Part shown: one piece after another, positions 38,161-50,456 of the stretch
Numbering within the stretch: the stretch's first letter is position 1
Layout: the number at the start of each line of letters is the position of its first letter
NCBI GenBank assembly: GCA_021229015.1
Contig: CM037778.1
Span: 88,236,145 to 88,300,144, forward strand
Reading direction: 5' to 3'
DNA from: Solen grandis
Taxonomy: Eukaryota; Mollusca; Bivalvia; Adapedonta; Solenidae
DNA length: 64,000 nucleotides
Position numbers and translations under genes: made by a program
Notes under the pieces: model-generated
The model's input: the letters and a program-made list of their open reading frames with translations, nothing else
Databases searched by the model: none
Told to the model about the DNA's origin: nothing

Positions 38161-41100
38161 ATGTTGACTGACATTGTTGTTTCGGTGATTTTAATCCTCC
38201 TGCAACTAAGACGTGAGTAGTACGTTGTATCTTTTAATTATTAAATACACGCCATCAAAAATCTTCCTCATGACACGCACGTTAATCCTCTTAACAATTT
38301 GTGATACAATATCGCAGTATAGTAATTGGTAAAGCACTAATATAGTTTAGTTTTATGGTAAAGCTTTACAATAAGTTCTGATTGTTATCATTGTTACTCG
38401 TATTATCATGATTGTAATTAGTATTATTTTTAGAACGAGTGTTAAATTCTCATTATCTATTGTTAAACGATAAATGGTAGTATTCATATTAATTCTATTA
38501 ATAAGCAAATACGGAAGATAATAAAATCAAACAGAAGATTCTTTCACTTAAGCCAAATGTTTAATCTTTAAAAAACTGATTATACAGTGGCTTAAAACTT
38601 TCCCAAAGTGCAACTTCAATTTAATTGTTGAATCTAGAATGTTAAGACATATCCTTTCCCGACTATTTCACGACAGGAATGTGCAAACAATACGAGGACT
38701 GATTACATATTTTTGCGATCTCCCCTCCCATAGGAAATTCTTTAACTTCTAAACCACCGAGAACGTTCATAGGAGGTTGAATTAGAATTAGGTTACACAT
38801 ATAAAGAAAATACTTCCTTGAAACTATTGCGTCTAACTGTGTGTTTAGGTAACTTGAAATTTAAGCCTTCACATCATAAAGACCCTATTATCATTATTAT
38901 TCACAATTTGGTACCTTTAAAGATACGTTTTACCTTTTATGAAATAAAATGGGTATACTTTAAAACAAAAAAAAACTTTTAGAATTGAAATAAAATATTT
39001 TAGAAATGTATGTCATTTTATTGCGACTTTAGTGCATAAATATCTATCTCTGCTTATAGGAATATTTGCAAAGTAATCTTCACAAATTAGATTCTTAACA
39101 CTTATTTTAGAGAAGACAGCGTTAAACCTCTCAATAGGGCGAGTTTTATGAGTCGGTAACTATCCTAAATATCGTGGAAACTAAGCCTATAAAGATAAGA
39201 ATTTGTATGCATTTAATATATTGTAGAAACATGGAATTTGATCACGAGTTTCCGTAGATTCCATATCCTAATATAAACGTTTAATTTACTACAACAGACA
39301 TCTACAGTTATGATTAATGTCCGATTTCGGACCCATATCCAGTGTCTTTTGTTTACATTGCATGCAACCAAGCACAAATTAAATAAAGTGTAGACAGCAG
39401 AGAGCAAAAAATAAAATTGAAATTTGAATGACATTAGAATATTAATACATAACAGTTATAATTGTATTCAACATTGTTTTTTACAAACCCATGAGTGATT
39501 TAAATCAAAAATACTTTGAATCCAAACGTCCTTTAACGATGAAATCAAAGTTTTGTTGAATACTAAATGTATGCCATATTATGAACAATCACCATATACT
39601 AATTAAATCATGTTTATATTTGTAAAATTAAATAATGTGGTAAAATAAATTATACGTACCTAAATGAAAAAGACATTATGTAACACTGTTTATATAAAAA
39701 ATATTTTGTTCATAGCAATGTATGCAATTCGATCAAGATTTAGAATTCACATCTGTTTAATTTCATTTACAATTCAGAATCAAACCAGGGACCCAGATTG
39801 TTGTGATCGGCTTACAGAATGTCAAAATCCTGACTGTTCTTGTTGCTCCACAGAACTGAAGGCCGAACTTCATGTGTAGATGACTGTAAGCCTGGTGATC
39901 ACGGTGAGTATTGTTACATCAAATGTCCAGACCACTGTCTAACATGCAACGTGTTCAGATAGTTACATTTCTCCCTTTTCGGGCGACAATGCTGCTTAAA
40001 CCAATCAAATTGCAAGATTTGTTCCTCAGATTCAGAATGTTCTGACTGAATTGATGGTCGGTATGGTGAAACATGTCAAAAGAAATGCACCACGAAATGC
40101 AAAATTTGCAAAATGAAAACGGCACGTGCCGTATTTGTACAGGAAACTACGGGGTTACTACTGCCATGAGTGTAGACTAGGCTTTTATGGTCACAACTGC
40201 GAGGAAGAATGCTCAAATGGTTGCATAAATAACACATGCGAGTTTTCAAATGGAACGTGTACATGTAATTTTGACTTCTACGGATCCTTTTGTGAAAAGC
40301 GATGTTCATCAAATTGTGCAAATAATGCAACCTCCAGCAAATATTATAAGGGAAATGGAAGTTGTACTTTTGGATGTTTGTTTGGATACCAAGGCGGTTC
40401 TTGTGAAAATAAATGCGATGAAAACTGTATAAATAGTTCTTGTAATCGAAATACTGGGAACTGCATTTTCGGTTGTAAAAAGGGTCACACGGGAGCAGTA
40501 TGTGATTCAAATGGTTTGTGGTTTTTTTTATACATATTTCCAAAGACCTATTAAACAAAGATAGGAAACTCTTGTAACAGACAGAGGAATTATTTTTCAC
40601 GTTGCAGATAACCGAATTTTGCAAACTGCCAAATATACATAGAAAAATCATTGAGAGAAAATAACTTTTTTATGAAAGTATCATTTTCTATTACAGAAAA
40701 TATTTTTATTTTAATTAATTTTGAACATTAATTCATGATTTAAATTTAACCAGTGTAGCAGAAAAACAAAACAAAAATCTATATATTTTTGTTCATGCAG
40801 GGACTTCTGTATTTTACATAAACTTTTTTATATCTTTATTAATTTTAGTATTAGGTATCATTTAGAAGGTAATGTATTGTTCTGTTGAAATATCTCAAAT
40901 AGAATAGCAGAAATATGCAAACGTTACTGCGAGATCTAGACAATCTGCCGCGTGATTTTAATTACTTGCCAAATTTGTTATTATAGGTCTTTGATGTTTC
41001 CAAATACCAAGACATGTTCAATGGATATTGATTTATCCAAAAATAATTCTGATTTGAATACTTAAATGAAATAATGAAAATTCTATCTCGAAAAGAACTT

Positions 41101-41250
41101 AATAAACAATATTTATCAAAAGTTTGCATGTTGTTGATATCATCTATCTTATCGATATTGGAAAAGCTCTACCCCATCATTTTTCGGCCACTGAAACTGT
41201 AATTGCTGATCTTCGCCGCTGTAATTGTTTGTCTAATATTGTTCATCAGA
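38161..41250 (+). pseudogene. Receptor copy 2: decayed MEGF-like 5' half
   Basis: The leader exon is 38161-38212 (MLTDIVVSVILILLQL, donor GTGAGT). The EGF exon remnant is 39778-40516. It has lost about 720 bases of the middle relative to copy 3, and it carries a 2-base deletion near its start, further frameshifts (for example near 39872 and 40107) and a TGA near 40049. Only 40126-40516 stays open for long (EECSNGCINNTC type repeats). The membrane exon remnant (about 41168-41250) has a 26-base deletion between two GCTG words, which shifts the frame through the helix. No phosphatase exons follow; block B of copy 3 starts at 41566. It cannot encode a receptor. Confidence 0.8.
38213..39777 (+). 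other. Intron 1 of receptor copy 2
   Basis: AT-rich intron-like sequence between the leader and EGF remnant, with no recognised gene or clear mobile element. A minus-strand open frame at 39213-39434 has no family features. Confidence 0.5.
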
Positions 41251-41365
41251 AGGTTTGTAAATATTCAGTTTACATATTTTTTTTATTTTTTTTTTGTAAA
41301 TTTACATTCAAGTGTTTGATCTAATTCAAAGATTTGATGCTAAAAGAAGGTTTGATAAGCTATCA

Positions 41366-43664
41366 ATGATGAGCCTGGCCGCTGATCACAACGTTTATAC
41401 TAAATAAATTATATACTGTTTTAGATGTTTTGATAATTCAGCTATGAAATATATATGCTTGTTAATTCATTCCCCATTTGTTATACAAAGATGAACACCT
41501 AAACCGTCTGGTCTTTTTTGTATTCGCCCCCTTAACTGCTACCCGTAGCTGGGTCCAGTGAAGCTAGGCAACAAGTCAGTGTATTGCTTAAGTTCACCTG
41601 GTCACATATGAATTCCAAGGACCGGAGAAATTCCCACTAGACATATACATGTATATCGGATACCTTCATGTTTTGCTGATTTGAATGGCTAAACAGCATA
41701 ATAAAGATTATACGTCATGAACGATTATCTAGCCTGCTATACTCAATCCACATCTTCATCTTTAACTGTCTAACTTTCCATCAATCTCATTTTCACTTCT
41801 GATTGTTGTCCTGTATAAAACATCCCTTTTCTGTAATAAATTATTTTAATTATAACTGAATAACTACTAAATAACTATTTTTATCTACGAAGGCAAAGAA
41901 GTAACATCAATATATGACTGGGAAATCAGGGAGAGAGAGGGGGAGAACTGCGCGCAATACATGATTTTATGACTTTACATTGCATTTAATATATTCGTAG
42001 TAAAAATTAACTAGATAATATCTAAAAAAAACATGTAATAAAACTTAACCACAACACATTAATTACCTGTTCCTATACGAGATGGGTTTTTCCGCCCAGC
42101 AAAAATATTATTGGGACTAGGGTATGCCAGATAATATGTTCCTTACCGTAAATAAGGTTAATATCAACAGAAACGACGAGTTTAGGATTTAGTTTTGATG
42201 GACAGAAATATCTTCATCACATCACGAAAGTCCCTCGATATACCTTCGATATGTCTGAATACGATTTAAAAGTTAGCCACCAATTGTACAATAAACAATA
42301 TGTCTATATTCAATAGATTCTATATGTTAATAAATTCAAGGTAATAATTTGATATGTTCCTGTAAAATTATCTAAGTATAATATGGTATGAAAATTAGGT
42401 GTTGTTTTAGCCGTTATGAATCATTTAAATACTCCAATAAAATGCTTCCATTTATTTGCGTGTAAATAAGTGTACTGCGTATTCATATAATTATGGCTGC
42501 TTCCAACGATACAAAATTCTGACTTCGCGGTCGAACAAGTATCACAGCCTTTTATGATTAAAGTGCATGTGTCGATTGAAAATGTGCCTTCAAGAAGAAA
42601 CGGAATTAAAAAATGTAAACAACAAAATGTCTGCTGTAATGTAAAATTTTAACAACAAACGAAGTTTAAATTCGGAAGTCGGCTGCAACAAATGATTATC
42701 AATACAAATGTAGCAATACTTTAAGTTTCAATATTTATGCTCTTCATATACTGAATATTTAAATAGTTACCTAGATTAAAATTGGTAAATACTATAATTA
42801 TAGTGAAAAGAGTGCAAACAAAGTGCATCAACGGATTGAGAAATGAAACATGTGTAAAATTGGCTGTAAAGTTCGTACTTCTACCACCATATTTATGCAT
42901 TGCACTCTATTTACCAAGTATTTTAAGACACATGACTGTTAAAGTACTGTTGCCCATCACCTTTTTCTTGAGTTGGGGGGATTATGCCCGCTTTGTATAA
43001 TACGTGGATTTTTTGTCCACCTGTGCCAAATTTCGTCGGTGGGATTAGTCCGCCTACACGTATTTCACAAGTGAGTTTAATCCGAAGGATATCACTGTCC
43101 ACGTTGAAGTCCATAATCTTAGGAACCATCATAAATCATATTTACATTTTATTTTTTCTTTTCCCAGTGGAACAATAACATTAAAGAAAATTTTGTTTCT
43201 TTAAACGTATTTTAGATTGACCAAATAGCTAACATGCGTAATGGCAAAGGAAATTAACCGCACAGGAACAAAATAAAACGTTTATTTCAAATATTTCCTT
43301 AAACCTTCAATATTCTCCTTTATGTTCATAAAGATAAAATAATAACTTAACGACAACAATGCTCTGACCGTCTGCAAAGTTTGGCAAAGTACTAATATCT
43401 ATTGTTTTGATTGATCGAAATAGCTGACAGTTGTTCGTAGCAAATAAGCCACGCCTTCCACCCAATGAAATTTCGGTAAGGTCACATGATAAGCTAATAT
43501 AGTTCCCCGGGTTATGCTAACATTTGCTTAACATTTTAAAAATGCATTTGAAATGTATATATTGTGTGATCACATTACCATGCATCAGCTATGGATACCA
43601 GTTCAAACATTCTCACATTGCCACAAAGAAGATGCTCAACAACACATGACTAGCTATTTCAAGA
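41366..43664. repeat. Junction and block B upstream of receptor copy 3
   Basis: 41366-41565 is unassigned sequence after the homology to the copy 3 membrane-exon intron ends. From 41566 the sequence is a close copy of 5816-8074, the 5' flank of receptor copy 1, with a deletion near 41640. It leads directly into the leader exon at 43665. Confidence 0.75.
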
Positions 43665-43992
43665 ATGTTGACTAACATATTTGTCTTTGGGATTTTAATC
43701 ATCTCCCTGTTACCAATAGGTAAGTAGTACTTTATATCGTGTAAACTTTTAACAAGAGTGTTTTCTGGAACACGTGTGTCACCTGCTTAAGCGTGGCGGA
43801 CAGACAGACGGACAGACACACGATGAAAAAGTGATCCCTATGTGTCACCTCTGCTTACAGCAGGTGACAAAAAAATGTTACCAATATTATATCGCCCTCA
43901 TTCCTTTAAATTAATTGTGATGCAATTTCGCTGTGGTAATTAATATAACATTAACACATTTAAGTTGTATGGACAAAATGATATCTAATAAT

Positions 43993-46886
43993 ATCTGTGA
44001 TAGATTATGTAATTACTTCAGAGAAGAATTTTTCGTGTATCACGGACTTTATTATACAGCCTTTTAATGAATGGAGTGACCATGCCCCTATTGTGTTTTC
44101 ATTACAGTGTAAGGTCAAATTAAATACACCAGATGTTGGAAATTGTGTAAAAGCTTGTTGGGATAAGAGAAAGAGAGAAACGTTTAGACGAGAGATTATT
44201 GCTCATCTGCCAAGATTTAATGAATTGACTGAAAATATTATTATATCTGATAAAGATTCGATTAATCATGCCGTCAATAGTTTTTCTAATATTATACTGG
44301 AAGTGGCTGATCCTTTGTTTTTTAAATCTTTTAAGAATTATCATAATACTCATTTTATAGATCATGCTTGTGACAGAAATAAAGATTGGTTTGATAAGGA
44401 TTGTTTAGAAGCAAAAAGGTTAAACCATGATGCCCAGATAGCATTTAATAGAATGAAGTCTGACCAAAACAGACATTATTTTTGTGCATGTAAAAAGAAA
44501 TACAAGGATATGATAAGGAAAAAACGTGAACAAAAACGGCTGAAGGAAATTGAGAATCTTCGTTCACAGCAACCTAAGAATTTTTTGGCGTTATTTGAAT
44601 AATAAGAAAAAATCTAGCAACAATGACATAAGTCTTGAAGAATTTTATGACTATTTTTCTAAATTAGGTAATAATATAGTACAGGAACAAAATGAGAAAG
44701 CTGAACATTTTGTGTATTACCATAATTTTGATGATGTTGTTGTTGATAATGATGATGATTTATTGAAAGGAAAAATAAGTGTAAATGAAATTCTTATTGC
44801 AGTTAAGTCATTAAAAAGAGAAAAGTCAGGGGGTATGGATTAATTAATAAACGAATATTTTATTGAAAGAATAGATATTTAAGCATCACACATATGTGAT
44901 ATATTTAATGCAATTTTGAATGGTGGATTTTTTCCAGATTGTTGGACAGAAGGTGTAATTATACCGTTACATAAAAAAGGTTCAAAGTCAGATGTCAATA
45001 ATTATCGGGGAATCACGCTTGTCAGCTGTTTTTCGAAAATATTTACGTCAGTGTTGAATAGGCGTATTGTTACATACTGTGAAAATAATAATATTATTTC
45101 GGATTATCAGTTTGGATTTAGAAAAGGTAAATCAACAGTAGATGCGTTGTTTATTTTACATACGCTTGTTCAGAAGTATTTTAATGAAAATAAGAGATTA
45201 TATTGTGTATTTATTGATTTTAAAAAGGCCTTTGATAGTGTGTATCGAAATGGATTATGGGTTAAGTTATATAAGTTGGGCCTTGGGGGGAAGATTTTAC
45301 GAGTCATTAAAAATTTGTGTAACAAGGTGAAATCATGCGTTCGAGCGTGCAACAATTATTCAGATTTCTTTGAGTACGCTATTGGCTTGAGGCAAGGGGA
45401 GATAATTTCCCCAATTATGTTCTCCCTTTATTTAGAGGATCTTGAGTTGTTTATACAGGATAATGTTTCTTCGGGATTAAGGATTGATGATATTGTACTT
45501 ATACTTCTATTATTTGCAGATGATATGGTAATTATTGGGGACTCACCTGAAAATGTACAAAATAGTCTTAACCTTTTATATGCCTTTTATATGGAGTCAA
45601 GAAGTCAATACACAAAAAAACGAAAGTTATGGTTTTCAGAAAACGAGGTAGATTGTTACAAAATGAAACATTTAATTTTAATGGGCAAGAACAAGCTATA
45701 GTGGATGATTTCATTTATTTGGGTACTGTTTTTAATTATACTGGTAACTTTGCACGTAACCAAGAACATTTAGTTGGAAAACCGTAAAGGCATTAAATGT
45801 ATTGCTGATAAATTGTAAAAGCATAAGTTGAAACCTAAGTTACTGTGTTAGCTATTTGATTCTTTCATTGGTTCTATTCTTGGATATGCAGCGGAGATTT
45901 GGGGTTATAGTAAATCAAAGGAAATAGAGCGTATTCATTTAAAATTTTGTAAAACTATACTCGGTGTAAAAAACACTACTCCAAATATAGGTGTTTATGG
46001 TGAACTTGGAAGATACCCTTTATATATATCTTGTTATGTAAGAATTTTGAAGTATTGATGTAAATTGTTGAATACTGATAACATAATATTAAAACATATG
46101 TATAAAGTTTCTTATGATGATTGTGAGTTGGGGAGAAAAAGTTGGTTGTCTAATGTTAAAAACTTATTGTGTCAAAATGGTTTTGCATATATATGGGATC
46201 AGCAGTCTGTTTTAAATGAAAATGAGCTCATTGTCATATTTAAACGACGTTAAACTGATCATTTCTGTCAAACATGGTATTCAGGCAAGGAAAAGAGTGA
46301 AATTATGTGTTTTTATAATAATATTTAAGATGTATTTAGATATGAAACTTATTAAGATATGCTACCGCACGATTTAAGAATATATATTTGTAGAATTAGA
46401 CTTTCTTCTCATATTTTACGCATACAAACTGGTCGATATGGTTTAAATAGAATTCCCAGGTTAGAAAGATATTATGTATATTGCAGAAGACGGGATATTG
46501 AAGATGAATTTCATTTTATTATTAAATGTCCTTGTTTTTCGGAATTAAGAAAAAAGTATATTGATAAGTTTTATTATGTAAGACCAAGCATGTTTAAATT
46601 TATACAACTATTACAGACAAATGATTTTGATATATTATTTAACCTGGCAAAATTTATAAAAGCTGCTTTTTCTTTACGTATAAGTCTGTCTCATGATAAT
46701 TAGTTCATCCTCTGTTTAGAATAAATGTTTACTTGATCACGTGATGTTTTTGCATATGAGATAGATGACAGTTTTGTAATAGTATTTAAATGTCCTGCAT
46801 ATATGTATTTTCTATTTTGGTATTAACATATAAATATGATGATGTACTATGTACAAGTCAATAAAATATATGTTCTGTTCTGTTCT
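43993..46886 (+). mobile_element. 5'-truncated LINE in intron 1 of copy 3
   Basis: The insert is absent from the paralogous intron of copy 1 and is flanked by ATAAT (43988-43992 and 46887-46891). It starts inside the apurinic endonuclease domain (IDYVIT, then NEWSDHAPIVF), continues into a reverse transcriptase (NNYRGITLVSC, YQFGFRKGKSTVDAL, FIDFKKAFDSV, LRQGEIISP, FADDMVII at about 45513-45536) and ends in a C-terminal zinc-knuckle-like segment (DIEDEFHFIIKCPC). The 3' end is a short TGTTC repeat rather than poly(A). The I/Nimb-like LINE group is my best guess. A frameshift near 44583, TAA at 44841 and later stops make it dead. Confidence 0.85.
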
Positions 46887-46891
46887 ATAAT

Positions 46892-47654
46892 GAAAAAATG
46901 ATACGTTTTGGAGATGTTAAGGGATAGAAGTCAGTAAGTATGACGAGTATTGTAAATCGGTAAATAAAATTAAATATAACTAACAGTGATGAGTATATAT
47001 ATGCATTTTACATATTGCAAACACTAAATTTTAGTTTTCTGAAAATACATATAAAACTAGGCGTAAACATGATGAAAGATTATATCATAATTTAATCAAT
47101 TTCGATTCCGTGTCTTTGTGTAAAGGTCCGACACCAGAACTATAGCCATTGCCTTTTGCTTATCCATTCTGTTACTTAGCAAAACACGCAAACGATTAAG
47201 TAATAAAGTGGAGTCTCTTCTGTTCTGTTCTGTAAATTAAACAAGATGTTTTATCTGGTTTAGCATTAATTTGTGTTATAGTCGTACATAATCTAAAAAG
47301 TAAAACATATCCCTCATTTATCATTCACTAAAAGAAATTTGTGAATTGAAACAAGGATGCTCATTGAACATTTGAAAATGTAATTTTGTGTTCGTTATAT
47401 CTTAATGTTTCTTATTGTAATATTCATCTGAGTTCGTTATACATATTCTTATAAGTTCTGTTAAATACGAAATGTAAGCCATATTAAAAAATTCGAGCAC
47501 AAAAATCACATAATAAATAATAGTTGCAAAATTTAATGATATGTACCATAATGAAGAAGACTAAACTACATCTTAATAGCAAATAGATGTGTTGTAATAT
47601 GATTATGCTTTAATCATGATTTATTAATATGTTTCATATTCATCAACAATCTAG
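46892..47654 (+). other. Remainder of intron 1, copy 3
   Basis: This follows 8380-9183 of copy 1 closely. At 47218-47231 a TTCTGTTCTGTTCTG run replaces about 77 bases present in copy 1. No coding signal. Confidence 0.65.
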
Positions 47655-49139
47655 AAACAGAGACAAGGGACCCAGATTGCTGTAATCAGTCCTCAAAATG
47701 TAATAATCCTGACTGTTCTTGCTGTACTGAGGAAAGATACAATATATGCAAAAACCAGAACCGAACTTCATGTGGAGGTGACTGTAAGCCTGGGTAATGT
47801 AAAACATGAAAGTCTTGTGACTGTTAACAATGCAAAGATTGGGTGGAACCTTTCACCAGAGAATGTCTGACTTGTGAACCAGGCTATCATGTAGCAAATA
47901 GAAGGTGTGTGCCGGATGCCTGCCCAGACACCTGTCTCGCGTGTGAAAATGCAACTCACTGTTCAGATTGTGCACTTGGACATTACAACGGACAGGACAC
48001 AACAACATTGGACTATCACGCTGACTGTCGGCTTAAATGTCCTCTACGCTGTACATCGTGTACCTCACAAACCAACTGTTTGTCTTGTAGAAATGGGTAT
48101 TATGGTGCTCAATGTTCTAAAGTGTGTTCGAATGGCTGTATTCTTGGAATCTGTTCTAACGATGCATCATGCATCTGTAATCAATATTATACAGGAAAAC
48201 ATTGTGAACAATTTACAGGTAAACAGCAATGTTCATTAAACTGTTTTAACGTTACATGTAATACTACGACCGGAAAATGTTTAAATGGTTGCCTTGGTAA
48301 TTTCCAGGAACCATATTGTACATTTTGTTTACCAAACTTCTATGGGAAAACATGTGAGTCATGTGCATCTGGTATGTATGGTACCAACTGTACCAAGAAA
48401 TGTCCTGACAAATGTGTAACGTGTAATCAAGAGACAGGACACTGTGAGGTTTGCTGGGGTAATGTAAAGGGCAATACATGTGAGGTATGTAAACCTGGCT
48501 ATTACGGAGAAAACTGTAATTATGTTTGTTCGTCTTACTGTGTTGACAAGTTGTGCCTTCGTGTAAATGGAACGTGTTCAAATGGTTGCATTTCTCCTTT
48601 TTCGGGGGACAGATGCTGCTTAAACCAATCAAATTGCAAGACATGTTTCTCAAATTCAGAATGTTCTGCTTGTATTGATGGTTGGTATGGTGAAATGTGC
48701 CAAAAGGAATGTTCATCAAAATGTAAAGTTTGCAACAAAGAAAATGGTAAATGCCTTATTTGTACAGGAAATAACTTGGGTGAATATTGCAGTCAATGCA
48801 GACTCGGCTTTTATGGTCATAATTGCGTGGAAGAATGTTCAAATGGTTGCATTAATAATACATGCGATATTTCAAATGGAACGTGTACATGTAATTTTGA
48901 CTTCTACGGATCCTTTTGTGAAAAGCGATGTTCATCAAATTGTGCAAGTAATGCGACCTCCAGCAAATGTGATAAGGGAAATGGAAGTTGTACTTTTGAA
49001 TGCTTGCTTGGATACCAAGGCGGTTCTTGTGAAAATAAATGCAATGAAAACTGTGTTAATAGTTCTTGTCATCGAAATACTGGGAACTGCACTTTCGGTT
49101 GTAAAAAGGGGCACATGGGAGCAGCATGTGAATCAAATG
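47655..49139 (+). pseudogene. Multi-EGF ectodomain exon, copy 3
   Basis: The 1485-base exon has acceptor CTAG and donor GTTTGT at 49140. From 47843 to the donor it is fully open and encodes more than 430 residues of MEGF/SREC-type EGF repeats (for example SCTSQTNCLSC, GFYGHNCVEECSNGCINNTC, CTFGCKKGHMG). The first 46 codons are also open (TETRDPDCC, NNPDCSCC). Between them lies the degenerate patch at 47795-47830 with three stops. The open part is the best template for the ancestral ectodomain of this family in the window. Confidence 0.85.
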
Positions 49140-49651
49140 GTTTGTGGCTTTATATTCATATTTCCTGATCTATTTTAAAAGGAATGAAGTTGACAAATAT
49201 ATATTTTTTTGCCGGTATTAGATGTAATGTTTAAGAGCGATATAAAGTATATGACAGTGTTTCAGAATAATTTTAGGTTTGATAAACGACGAAACTTGTT
49301 ATAGATGAATACATATATGATCATACATGTCAGATTCTTAGAAACGTGATCATTTGGATAAAATTTACCCTTTAGTCGAGCTTCGCTCGACTTTTTCTCG
49401 CTTCGCTTAGTACCAATATCCGATGTCGTTCCCATACAGTGATTTTGATTACTTGACAATCTTTGTTATTATAGGTCTTTGATATTTCCAAATACGAAGC
49501 CATGTTCAGTCGATATTAATTAATCTAAAAATTATTCTGATTTTAATACTTAAATGCAAATGATGAAAATTCTATCTCGAAAGAAATAAAACAATATCTG
49601 TCAAAAGTTTGCATGCTGTTGATATCATCTATCTTATCGATATTGGAAAAG
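49140..49651 (+). other. Intron before the membrane exon, copy 3
   Basis: This matches the equivalent intron of copy 2 (40517-41167). Around 49372-49410 are the words AGTCGAGCTTCGCTCGACT (a perfect hairpin) and CTCGCTTCGCTTAG. No other feature. Confidence 0.55.
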
Positions 49652-50000
49652 CTCTACCCCATCATTCTTCGGCGACTGAAACTGTAATTGCTGGACTCAG
49701 TGGAACACTGGCTGTGCTGATCTTCGCCGCTGTAATTGTTTGTCTAATATTGTTCATCAGAAGGTTGGTAAATATTCAGTATACATGTTTACTTTAATTT
49801 TTGTAAATTTACGTTGAAGTGTTTGATCTAATTCAAAGATTTGATGTTAAACGATGATTTGATATGCTATCAAAAACCGATAGGGTTCATTTAAACTATA
49901 AGTATGAATATTTTAATTCAAGCAGAAGAAAACTGTCGTCTTGATATGAGGTTACTAAAGTGACATTTAAGAGATCTGCGTTTTTATTTTTCAGAAAAAG

Positions 50001-50100
50001 NNNNNNNNNNNNNNNNNNNNNNNNNNNNNNNNNNNNNNNNNNNNNNNNNNNNNNNNNNNNNNNNNNNNNNNNNNNNNNNNNNNNNNNNNNNNNNNNNNNN
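50001..50100. other. Assembly gap (100 N)
   Basis: One hundred N bases, a conventional length for a gap of unknown size. It falls six bases into an exon of receptor copy 3, right after a good acceptor (TTTTTATTTTTCAG). Confidence 0.99.
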
Positions 50101-50456
50101 GTTCCATGACAGAGAGTCTGGATAGTTGGCCAACACATGAGACTTGTAGGGACGCAGCAAGGGGGCACAGTGTAGACTGTCTCCTGTAAACAGACAAACC
50201 CACTGTAATCAGGGCTCTCCTATTCTTCCCTAGGACTACATTTCTTCTTCTGAGTTTAATTTTAAAACTGAAAATGTAAACCCCCTATATTTTGGAAAAT
50301 TATTTTATTTCATCAATCCTGTTGAGATAATGAAGCCTATGTATACCACAGTCAGGGCTCTTGATCTCCAGTTTTTAGTGCTGTTACTGGGCACCATTCC
50401 CCCAGCCAAAAAGTATGTTTTTTCCCCATTTTCAAGCAAAATTCCCCCTACAATAA
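50101..50456. other. Unassigned sequence after the gap
   Basis: No similarity to the receptor array was seen and no exon was found. Confidence 0.5.

Larger units (their letters stand above)
43665..50000 (+). pseudogene. Receptor copy 3: signal peptide, EGF ectodomain, membrane helix (stops in EGF exon)
   Basis: Exons are 43665-43719 (leader MLTNIFVFGILIISLLPI, donor GTAAGT), 47655-49139 (EGF block) and 49652-49763 (helix GTLAVLIFAAVIVCLILF then basic RR), plus the first bases of the next exon at 49995-50000 just before the gap. All phases agree. The only lesion seen is a 36-base degenerate patch at 47795-47830 with TAA, TGA and TAA in frame. Intron 1 contains a LINE. The phosphatase part, if present, is hidden in or beyond the gap. 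It could be a pseudogene or a gene with an allelic or assembly defect. Confidence 0.75.

Noticed and set aside
43993..46886. Reverse transcriptase as part of a retrovirus-like element
   Set aside because: There are no LTRs, gag, protease or integrase; the endonuclease SDHAP motif and FADD-type polymerase order identify a non-LTR LINE.
47794..47838. The copy 3 patch as a tiny GT-AG intron
   Set aside because: The longest GT-AG interval is 44 bases, too short for a normal intron, not a multiple of three, and removing it would shift the downstream EGF frame.
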